From contig JAGRDY010000012.1 in the NCBI GenBank assembly GCA_020446815.1, positions 102,148 through 166,147 of the forward strand: a stretch of 64,000 nt of DNA. The letters run 5' to 3'. Made by a program: the position numbers and the translations under genes. Numbering within the stretch: position 1 is the stretch's first letter; the number at the start of each line of letters is the position of its first letter. Shown here piece after piece: positions 28,337 through 35,343 of the stretch. The notes below the pieces were generated by a model, which did not search any database, was not told the DNA's origin, and worked only from the letters and a program-made list of their open reading frames with translations. Source of the stretch: Paracoccaceae bacterium. GTDB taxonomy: Bacteria; Pseudomonadota; Alphaproteobacteria; Rhodobacterales; Rhodobacteraceae.

Positions 28337-28795
28337 TTAACCCAGCCGGTTCTTCACCATTGGTCCGACGGCAGAAAAATCCATCTGCCCCGTGTATCTG
28401 GCCTTGAGCGCACCCATCACCTTGCCCATGTCACGGATCGAAGCGGCGCCGATTTCGGCAATGGCTTCGGCAATGGCGGCATCGACCTCATCGGCCGACA
28501 GCTGACGTGGCAGATATTCCTCGATCACCTTGACCTCGGCCAGTTCCCTTTCGGCCAGCTCGAGCCTGCCGCCTTCTTCATAGGCGCGCGCGCTTTCCTG
28601 GCGCTGCTTGACCATCCGGCCAAGGATCGTCAGCACCTCGGCATCGCCGACAGTGGCATCGCCACCTTCGCCACGCAAGGCGATGTCACGATCCTTGATC
28701 GCGGCATTGATCAGTCGCAGCGTCGACAGCCGATCCGCATCCCTGGATTTCATCGCATCCTTGAGCGCTGCGGCAATCCGGTCTCGCATTTCCAT
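28337..28795 (-). CDS. GatB/YqeY domain-containing protein
   Basis: Small soluble protein of 152 residues related to the tRNA-binding C-terminal domain of GatB. Signatures are MRDRIAAALKDAMKSRD, the LRLINAAIKDRDIA block, RMVKQRQESARAYEEGGR and the final GKVMGALKARYTGQMDFS. Its cellular function is not settled. The start was set at 28795, where GGGAG lies 6-8 nt upstream; longer frames exist. It is divergent from carA, a conserved neighbourhood in Rhodobacterales. Confidence 0.93.
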   Translation of the reverse strand: MEMRDRIAAALKDAMKSRDADRLSTLRLINAAIKDRDIALRGEGGDATVGDAEVLTILGRMVKQRQESARAYEEGGRLELAERELAEVKVIEEYLPRQLSADEVDAAIAEAIAEIGAASIRDMGKVMGALKARYTGQMDFSAVGPMVKNRLG

Positions 28796-28883
28796 CGGGT
28801 CTCCCATCCCCATGAGGTTCCGAAGCGCCCACTTTATCCGCAAGAAAGGCCGGGTACAACAGATGATATACTTTCTAACGCCC

Positions 28884-28908
28884 TGATTTGATTAGATAAG
28901 CCAAATCA
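28884..28908. promoter_or_regulatory. dyad TGATTTG-N11-CAAATCA in the yqeY-carA divergent promoter
   Basis: Perfect 7-bp inverted repeat (28884-28890 and 28902-28908) inside an AT-rich patch, about 71 bp before carA and 89 bp before the yqeY-type gene. The geometry suits a dimeric repressor, but no regulator can be named from the sequence. Confidence 0.4.
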
Positions 28909-28978
28909 CGCTTGGCCCTTGACCCTTTCCTGCCCCGCCTTTAGGTTCCCCACGATCTGATCGCCGGGGAGCCGCAGC

Positions 28979-30178
28979 ATGTCCACCAGCCCCAGGGTTT
29001 CGTCCGATGCCGGCACAGCTTTGGCAACACGACCCACCGCTTGCCTCGCGCTGGCGGATGGCACGGTGTTTTACGGTCATGGTTTCGGCGCGGCCGGCAC
29101 GGCGGTCGCGGAACTGTGCTTCAACACCGCCATGACGGGTTATCAGGAAATCATGACCGATCCGTCCTATGCCCGTCAGATTGTCACCTTCACCTTCCCC
29201 CATATCGGCAATACCGGCGTTACTGCGCAGGACGATGAATCGGCCGACCCCGTCGCGGCGGGAATGGTGGTGAAATGGGATCCGACCGCGCCGTCGAACT
29301 GGCGTGCGGCGGGCGATCTGAGCACCTGGCTGGAACGGAAGGGCCGCATCGGCATGGGCGGGCTGGACACACGGCGGCTGACTCGCGCGATCCGCCGGCA
29401 GGGCGCGCCGAACGTCACCCTCTGCCATGATCCGCACGGTCATTTCGATGTGGCGGATCTGGTCGCCAGGGCCCGCGCCTGGACGGGGTTGGTGGGGCTC
29501 GACCTGGCAACGCAGGTCAGTTGCACGCAGAGTTATCGCTGGGATGAAACACGCTGGGCCTGGCCGGATGGTTTTGGCAAACGCCAGGGCGAGGGTTTCC
29601 GTGTGGTGGCGATCGATTATGGCGCCAAGCGCAACATCCTGCGCTGCCTCGCTTCGGCCGGCTGCGACGTCACGGTGATGCCGGCCACCGCCAGCGCCGA
29701 TGATGTGCTGGCGCAAGATCCCGAAGGTGTGTTCCTGTCCAACGGCCCAGGCGATCCCGCGGCGACCGGTGCCCATGCGGTGCCGGTGATCAAGGAAATT
29801 CTGGCGCGCGACATTCCGATCTTTGGCATCTGCCTTGGCCATCAGATGCTGGCGCTGGCGCTCGGGGCCAGGACCGTCAAGATGAACCACGGCCATCACG
29901 GGGCCAATCACCCGGTCAAGGACGTCGATACCGGCAAGGTCGCGATCACCTCGATGAACCATGGATTTGCCGTCGATGCACAGACCCTGCCCGAAGGGGT
30001 GATCGAAACCCATGTCAGCCTTTTCGACGGGTCCAACTGCGGTATCCGGCTGGCAGACAAGCCGGTGTTTTCCGTCCAGCATCACCCCGAGGCAAGCCCC
30101 GGCCCGCAAGACAGCTTTTATCTGTTTACCCGCTTCGTCGATGCGATGCGCGCCCGCCGGCACGCCGGAAAAGGTTGA
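28979..30178 (+). CDS. carA: carbamoyl-phosphate synthase small subunit
   Basis: Glutaminase subunit that feeds ammonia to CarB for pyrimidine and arginine synthesis. 399 residues: an N-terminal CPSase domain (LADGTVFYGHGFG ... FNTAMTGYQEIMTDPSY) and a class-I amidotransferase domain with nucleophile Cys285 in GICLGHQM and catalytic His369/Glu371 in HHPEASPGP. GGGGAG lies 7 nt before the ATG. carB is not in the window. Confidence 0.97.
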   Translation: MSTSPRVSSDAGTALATRPTACLALADGTVFYGHGFGAAGTAVAELCFNTAMTGYQEIMTDPSYARQIVTFTFPHIGNTGVTAQDDESADPVAAGMVVKWDPTAPSNWRAAGDLSTWLERKGRIGMGGLDTRRLTRAIRRQGAPNVTLCHDPHGHFDVADLVARARAWTGLVGLDLATQVSCTQSYRWDETRWAWPDGFGKRQGEGFRVVAIDYGAKRNILRCLASAGCDVTVMPATASADDVLAQDPEGVFLSNGPGDPAATGAHAVPVIKEILARDIPIFGICLGHQMLALALGARTVKMNHGHHGANHPVKDVDTGKVAITSMNHGFAVDAQTLPEGVIETHVSLFDGSNCGIRLADKPVFSVQHHPEASPGPQDSFYLFTRFVDAMRARRHAGKG

Positions 30179-30232
30179 TGCGGGCGCGCAGGCGGTAAAT
30201 TTTTCGCAAATTCGTCGCAACAGCCGGTTTCC

Positions 30233-30248
30233 TTAACCGCTTGTTAAC
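30233..30248 (+). promoter_or_regulatory. CtrA-binding box TTAA-N7-TTAAC
   Basis: TTAA (30233-30236), seven bases, TTAAC (30244-30248): an exact match to the alphaproteobacterial CtrA full-site consensus, 44 bp upstream of the GT2 start codon and downstream of carA. CtrA is the response regulator controlling motility, cell-cycle and gene-transfer-agent genes in this order. Confidence 0.7.
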
Positions 30249-30291
30249 GCTGTTCGATTGACCTCGGTGTGAAAGCTGTGGTGAGTTGCCC

Positions 30292-32412
30292 ATGTCGCCG
30301 AATGTCGCCTTGTCCCGTCCGTTATCCGCGCCCCCTCGTGAAATGACGGTGCAGATCTTGCGCAAGCCGGCAAAGGGCACGAATCGCGCGCACCGGCATC
30401 CGGCCCAACCGCCGCTGGAACAGATATTGCGCGATATGCGGGCGGTGGAGCCGGGCAATCTGCTCAAGGCCATGGCCTTGTGTGACCGCGAAGAGGTGAC
30501 GCTTGGCGACATCCTGCTGACCCATGGCTGGGTCAGCAGCGCCGATCTCATGGCGGCGCTGTCGCGGCAATGGTCGGCCGAAGCGGTTGATCCGGCGGCC
30601 AAGCCACCCGACGCACGCCTGATCGACCGGCTTGGCGTCGAATTCTGCCTGCGCGAATCGGTGTTGCCGTGGCGGCGGCTCGGCGGGGCGACGGTCATTG
30701 CCACCGCGCGCCCCGAAAGGTTCGCCGAGCTTTGCGCCCGCCTTCCCGCGGATTTCGGCCCCGTGGCGATGGCCCTCGCCTCGGAAGACGCCATCCGTGC
30801 CGCGCTGGTCGCGGCGCGCAGCAACCGGCTGGCGGATCTTGCGCAAACGCGTGTCGCGGCGGATCAGAGCTGCCGCCGGCAAGGTGCGCGCGGTCCGGTT
30901 GCGGCCGCCTATGCTGTGCCTGCATGTATCGCACTTGGCCTGCTGCTTTGGCCGTTGTCGGCCCTTGCGGCGATTTCCGCCTTTGCGGTGACATCACTTA
31001 TGCTGTTCACCGGATTGAAATTCATCGCATTTCTAAGCCTTTTGCGAGTTTGCGACAAACCGGCGCATCCGGGCATGGCGCTGCCTGCCCGGTTGCCGGT
31101 GGTGTCGGTTCTTGTTCCCCTGTTTCGGGAAACCGACATCGCTCATCGCCTGGTCGAACGGCTCGGCAAGATCAGCTATCCCAGGGAGCTGTTCGATGTG
31201 CTGCTGATCACCGAACAATCCGATCATCAGACCAGAGACGCGCTGGCCCGCGCCCGCCTGCCCCGCTGGATGCGGGTGATCACGGTGCCCGAGGGCCCGA
31301 TCAGGACGAAACCGCGCGCGCTCAACTACGCGCTCGACTTCGCCCGCGGCGCGATCATCGGCGTCTGGGATGCCGAAGACATCCCGGCCAGCGACCAGAT
31401 ACACAAGGTGGTGCGCCAGTTTCACAACTCCGGCCCGGAAGTCGCTTGTCTGCAAGGGATTCTCGATTATTACAATGCCCGCCATAACTGGTTGTCGCGC
31501 TGCTTCACCATCGAATATGCCGCGCTTTTCCGGGTCATTCTGCCTGGCCTGTCGCGGCTGGGTCTGGTCCTGCCCCTGGGGGGGACGACGCTTTTCCTGC
31601 GCCGCGAGGCGCTGGAACAACTCGGGCGCTGGGATGCGCATAACGTCACCGAAGACGCGGATCTGGGGGTCAGGCTGGCGCGGGCGGGCTACCGGACCGA
31701 GATGATCGACACGGTTACCGAGGAAGAGCCTAATTGCCGGCCCCTGCCCTGGATCAAGCAGCGGTCGCGCTGGCTCAAGGGTTTCGCCATGACCTGGGCG
31801 ACCCACATGCGCGACCCCGCCCGGCTCTGGCGCGAACTGGGGGCGCGGCAGTTCATCGGCATCCAGGTGTTTTTCATCGGCACCCTGTCGCAATTCCTTC
31901 TCGCGCCGGTTCTGTGGTCTTTCTGGCTGTTGCTGTTCGGTCTGCCGCATCCGCTGGCGGCCCAGGTCGCGCCAGGCGCGGTGTTCGCACTGGCCGGCGC
32001 CTTCGTGGCGATGGAGACGATCAACATCACCATCGGCGCCTGGGCGGTGCGCGGGCCAGGCCACCGGCACCTGGTGAAATGGGTGCCGAGCCTTCTGGTC
32101 TATTTTCCGCTGGCGACGCTGGCGGCCTACAAGGCGGCCTATGAATGGGTGGTCAAACCTTTTTATTGGGACAAGACCGTGCACGGCGTCATCGAAACCT
32201 GCCGGCCCGAGGCCGCGGCGCCACCTGCCCTGATCCTTGTCAATCCGGTACGGGTTCCGAAGGCCGGCGCCGCCCTGCCGCGCCGCTTGTCGCCCCCGGC
32301 GCTGGGTATCCTACCGGCAGCGCCGCGCCCGCTCGGCTCGACCATCGCCGATGTGTCACGACGCCCCCGCATCGAGCTTCAGCCGTGTCTCGAAGGCCTT
32401 GGAGATATGTGA
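30292..32412 (+). CDS. membrane GT2 glycosyltransferase with N-terminal MshEN (c-di-GMP receptor-like) domain
   Basis: Predicted processive polysaccharide synthase of 706 residues. A disordered N-terminus is followed by an MshEN/GspE-N domain (about 45-180) with LGDILLTHGWVSSADL and then MAALSRQ, close to the c-di-GMP-binding MshEN consensus. Two hydrophobic helices (about 205-250) precede the GT2 domain: VSVLVPLFRE, DAED (about 360) for the metal/nucleotide site, TED (about 453) as catalytic base, and QRSRW (about 490), the QxxRW motif of processive synthases. Further membrane helices follow (about 520-600). MshEN-GT2 combinations are known, for example NfrB of E. coli, which makes an exopolysaccharide under local c-di-GMP control. 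The ATG at 30292 was chosen; the sugar is unknown. The 3' end overlaps the convergent GntR gene. Confidence 0.87.
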   Translation: MSPNVALSRPLSAPPREMTVQILRKPAKGTNRAHRHPAQPPLEQILRDMRAVEPGNLLKAMALCDREEVTLGDILLTHGWVSSADLMAALSRQWSAEAVDPAAKPPDARLIDRLGVEFCLRESVLPWRRLGGATVIATARPERFAELCARLPADFGPVAMALASEDAIRAALVAARSNRLADLAQTRVAADQSCRRQGARGPVAAAYAVPACIALGLLLWPLSALAAISAFAVTSLMLFTGLKFIAFLSLLRVCDKPAHPGMALPARLPVVSVLVPLFRETDIAHRLVERLGKISYPRELFDVLLITEQSDHQTRDALARARLPRWMRVITVPEGPIRTKPRALNYALDFARGAIIGVWDAEDIPASDQIHKVVRQFHNSGPEVACLQGILDYYNARHNWLSRCFTIEYAALFRVILPGLSRLGLVLPLGGTTLFLRREALEQLGRWDAHNVTEDADLGVRLARAGYRTEMIDTVTEEEPNCRPLPWIKQRSRWLKGFAMTWATHMRDPARLWRELGARQFIGIQVFFIGTLSQFLLAPVLWSFWLLLFGLPHPLAAQVAPGAVFALAGAFVAMETINITIGAWAVRGPGHRHLVKWVPSLLVYFPLATLAAYKAAYEWVVKPFYWDKTVHGVIETCRPEAAAPPALILVNPVRVPKAGAALPRRLSPPALGILPAAPRPLGSTIADVSRRPRIELQPCLEGLGDM

Positions 32413-32979
32413 GCGCAACGCCTGCTGCGCCCCTGCCGCATCGCCCGCCGCAATCGCCTTGACGATGGCCAGATGCTCGGCCAGCGCCACCGGCCCGCGC
32501 CCTTCGGCGGCCAGCGAAGTGGTCGCCAGAAGCGCCATCGAGCGATGCACGAGTTCGAGTTGCTGGACCAGATAGCGGTTATGCGAGGCCAGGTGAATCT
32601 GCCGGTGAAACCGCCGGTTGGCGCGGCTGAGGGCGGCCGGGTCGTTCAGATGGCTGCGGTCCTGCTCGGCCATGTCGGCCAGAACCTTCACCTCCTCCGG
32701 AGAGGCATGTTTGGCGGCCAGCCGCGCCGCGAGCCCTTCCAGTTCGGCCCGCACGACGTAAAGTTCGGCCAGCTGATTGTGGTCGAGCGAGGCCACGATG
32801 AGCGAGCGACCGTCGCGCGTCAGCATCGACTGGGTCTCAAGCCGCTGCAACGCCTCGCGCACGGGCGTGCGCGATACCCCCAGCCTTTCGGCCAGTTCCG
32901 CCTCGACCAGCCGGTCACCGGGCCGGTAAACCCCGCCGTCGATCGCTTCGAGTATCAGCGTATAGGCGTCTTTCTGCAT
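32356..32979 (-). CDS. GntR family transcriptional regulator, FCD domain
   Basis: DNA-binding regulator of 207 residues. An N-terminal winged helix (about 5-70) contains PGDRLVEAELAERLGVSRTPVREALQRLE, and an all-helical FCD effector domain (about 80-200) includes ELYVVRAELEGLAARLAA and NRRFHRQIHLASHN, whose His/Asp residues usually bind a metal and a carboxylic acid ligand. GGGAAACG precedes the ATG at 32979. It is divergent from the HAD gene and overlaps the GT2 gene tail to tail by 57 bp. Ligand and targets are unknown. Confidence 0.92.
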   Translation of the reverse strand: MQKDAYTLILEAIDGGVYRPGDRLVEAELAERLGVSRTPVREALQRLETQSMLTRDGRSLIVASLDHNQLAELYVVRAELEGLAARLAAKHASPEEVKVLADMAEQDRSHLNDPAALSRANRRFHRQIHLASHNRYLVQQLELVHRSMALLATTSLAAEGRGPVALAEHLAIVKAIAAGDAAGAQQALRSHISKAFETRLKLDAGAS

Positions 32980-33095
32980 CGTTTCCCAGCCTCCGGCCTC
33001 ACCGGGGCGAACCCTAAACGGGCGCGCGCCGGCAACGCAAGCTTCGCGGCGATAGAGCCATTGCGGCGGGCGCCGCCGGCGCCTAGATTGCCGCC

Positions 33096-33743
33096 ATGCA
33101 CGCCGCCCATTTCTCACATATCACGTCCTGGGTCTTTGACCTTGACAACACGCTTTACCCGCCTTCCGCGCGGTTGTTCGACCAGATCGAGGTCAGGATG
33201 ACCGATTTCGTCATGCAAACCCTGGCCGTGACACGACTCGAGGCCAATCACCTGCGCGACCACTACTGGCGGCGCTACGGCACCACGCTGGCCGGGCTGA
33301 TGCACGAGCACGGCGTGGCGCCCGAACCCTATCTGACCAAGGTCCATGACATCTCGCTCGACCATCTCGCCCCCGACCCCGGCCTGCGCGCGGCCATCAC
33401 GGCGCTGCCCGGGCGCCGCATCGTCTATACCAACGGCTGCGCGCCCTATGCCGAACGGGTGCTGGCCGCGCGCGGGCTTGGCGGCATTTTCGATGCGGTC
33501 TACGGTGTCGAACACGCGGGATTCCGGCCCAAGCCCGAGCGCACCGCCTTCGACACGATCTTTGCGCGTGACGGAATCAGGCCGACTGCGGCCGCGATGT
33601 TCGAGGACGATGCGCGCAACCTGGCCGCCCCCCACGCCATGGGGATGCGCACGGTACATGTGGCGCCCCTTGCCGAACAGAGCGAACACATTCACCACCA
33701 TACGGACGATCTGACCGGGTTTCTGGTTGCGTTGAGCCGGTGA
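33096..33743 (+). CDS. HAD-family pyrimidine 5'-nucleotidase-like hydrolase
   Basis: Haloacid-dehalogenase-fold phosphatase of 215 residues. Motif I is FDLDNTLYP (nucleophile and acid Asp), motif II is IVYTNG, motif III is the Lys in FRPKPERTAF, and motif IV is MFEDDARNL. The alpha-helical cap follows motif I, as in subclass IA enzymes of the yeast Sdt1/pyrimidine 5'-nucleotidase group that dephosphorylate nucleoside monophosphates. It is divergent from the GntR gene by 116 bp and precedes the UbiH-like gene on the same strand. Confidence 0.9.
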   Translation: MHAAHFSHITSWVFDLDNTLYPPSARLFDQIEVRMTDFVMQTLAVTRLEANHLRDHYWRRYGTTLAGLMHEHGVAPEPYLTKVHDISLDHLAPDPGLRAAITALPGRRIVYTNGCAPYAERVLAARGLGGIFDAVYGVEHAGFRPKPERTAFDTIFARDGIRPTAAAMFEDDARNLAAPHAMGMRTVHVAPLAEQSEHIHHHTDDLTGFLVALSR

Positions 33744-33794
33744 GCCGGTAACCCGGAGCGACGGCAGGGATACATGAGCGAAAGGAAGGCCGTC

Positions 33795-35012
33795 ATGGCC
33801 CGGCAAGAAACCACCGACATTCTGATCTCTGGCGGCGGCGTTGCCGGATTGACGGCGGCGGCGGCTTTCGGAGCGGCGGGCTTTTCGGTGATTTGCGTCG
33901 ATCCGGCACAGCCCGTCACCGACCCTGCCGCCGACGGCGCCGACCTGCGCACCACCGCGTTCTTGCAGCCGGCGCGGCGGCTCTTGCAGGATGCCGGCCT
34001 TTGGGAGCGGCTCGCCCCCCATGCCGCCGCCCTTCAGATCATGCGTATCGTCGATGCCGGCGGCGAAAGGCCCGAACCGCGCCACATCAATGATTTCGAT
34101 GCCGCCGAGATTTCCGCGGACCCTTTCGGCTGGAATTTCCCCAACTGGCTCTTGCGCCGTGAATTGACCGCGCGTCTGGCCGATCTGGCCAATGTGAGCC
34201 ACCGCACCGGCACCGGCACCGCCCGGGTGCTGACCCGCGACGGCGAAGCCATCGTGACCCTGACGAATGGCGCGGCCGTTTCCGCCCGCCTGCTGATCGC
34301 CGCCGACGGCCGCAACAGCCCGGTGCGCGATGCGCTCGAAATCCCGGTACGGACGATGCGTTACGGGCAAAAGGCGCTGGCCTTCGCGGTCACCCACCCG
34401 GTCGCGCATGGCAATGTTTCGACCGAGGTGCACCGGTCGGGCGGGCCGTTCACTCTGGTGCCCCTGCCGGATCGCGACGGCCTGCCTTCTTCCGCGGTGG
34501 TCTGGATGGAACGCGGCCCCGAGGCCGCCCGTCTTGCCGCCCTGCCCATAGCTGAGTTCGAGGCCGAAATGCTGGCCCGTTCCGCGGGGCTTTACGGGCC
34601 GCTTACGCTTGTCACCCGCCGCTCTGTCTGGCCGATCATCAGCCAGATTGCCGCGCGGCTCGAAGGCCAGCGCAGCGCGTTGATCGCCGAGGCCGCCCAT
34701 GTGGTTCCGCCCATCGGGGCACAGGGGTTGAACATGTCGCTGGGCGATATCGGATGCCTGCTCGGCCTCGCCCGCGCCGCGCCCGCAAGTCTGGGCGATC
34801 GCACCATGCTCGCCGCCTACCACCGCCGCCGCTGGCCCGAGATCAAGGCGCGCGTCACCGGCATAGATCTGCTCAACCGCGCGTCGATGGCCGGGGCCCC
34901 TGTCTTGCGCGATCTGCGCGCCCGGACACTGAAATGCCTTTACGCCGTCACGCCGGTGCGAAAGACCCTGATGAAAGCCGGCCTCGGGCTGCGCCCCGGC
35001 CAAAGCGGCTGA
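33795..35012 (+). CDS. UbiH/UbiF-family FAD-dependent hydroxylase
   Basis: Flavin monooxygenase of the ubiquinone hydroxylase family, 405 residues from the chosen start. The N-terminal FAD site is ILISGGGVAGLTAAAAFGAAG, LIAADGRNSPVRDAL is the DG motif binding FAD and NADPH, and IAEAAHVVPPIGAQGLNMS is the ribityl-binding motif, with EAAH in place of the usual GDAAH. It probably hydroxylates the aromatic ring in ubiquinone synthesis; which position is not decided. AAGGAAGG lies 5 nt before the ATG at 33795; an ATG at 33774 is a possible alternative start. Confidence 0.9.
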   Translation: MARQETTDILISGGGVAGLTAAAAFGAAGFSVICVDPAQPVTDPAADGADLRTTAFLQPARRLLQDAGLWERLAPHAAALQIMRIVDAGGERPEPRHINDFDAAEISADPFGWNFPNWLLRRELTARLADLANVSHRTGTGTARVLTRDGEAIVTLTNGAAVSARLLIAADGRNSPVRDALEIPVRTMRYGQKALAFAVTHPVAHGNVSTEVHRSGGPFTLVPLPDRDGLPSSAVVWMERGPEAARLAALPIAEFEAEMLARSAGLYGPLTLVTRRSVWPIISQIAARLEGQRSALIAEAAHVVPPIGAQGLNMSLGDIGCLLGLARAAPASLGDRTMLAAYHRRRWPEIKARVTGIDLLNRASMAGAPVLRDLRARTLKCLYAVTPVRKTLMKAGLGLRPGQSG

Positions 35013-35343
35013 GCCCGCCGCACCCCGCAAGGCGCGGCGCGCGATGGGACCGCCGTTGCCTGATGCTTCAACATAAGGTCGAAACGCATTGTCCTGCACG
35101 GGAATCCGCCGTCGCGGCACCGGCGGGCAAGGCCAGGTTCAATATATTTTTGACTTATGATCAACAAGATATCTGATGAAGTTGATCTTCCTTGTGGCGC
35201 CTTTGCGCAGATCTTGTCCAGGGCCGACGCGTCTGGGCAACCGGTGCATTCAGAAGCGACGCGCGCGCCGCCTTGCATGGCCACAAATTCCCGTCTCCGG
35301 GCAATGGCGCAGGTGATGCCCGGCAAGATCCCGGCATTCATCT
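35013..35343. other. 331-bp gap between convergent genes with an AT-rich pocket
   Basis: No gene I can support. A markedly AT-rich island at about 35138-35190 stands out from the GC-rich surroundings and contains an inverted repeat GATCAAC/GTTGATC. A 70-codon frame starting at 35157 has no ribosome site or recognisable similarity. The rest is unremarkable. Confidence 0.5.
35159..35187. repeat. inverted repeat GATCAAC-N15-GTTGATC
   Basis: Perfect 7-bp arms at 35159-35165 and 35181-35187 within the AT-rich pocket between the UbiH-like and permease genes. Both neighbouring genes end here, so this is not an obvious promoter operator for either. Confidence 0.5.

Noticed and set aside
35150-35164. 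FNR/FnrL-like box TTGAC-N5-ATCAA
   Set aside because: Spacing is 5 instead of 4 and the first half-site is imperfect; neither neighbour starts here.
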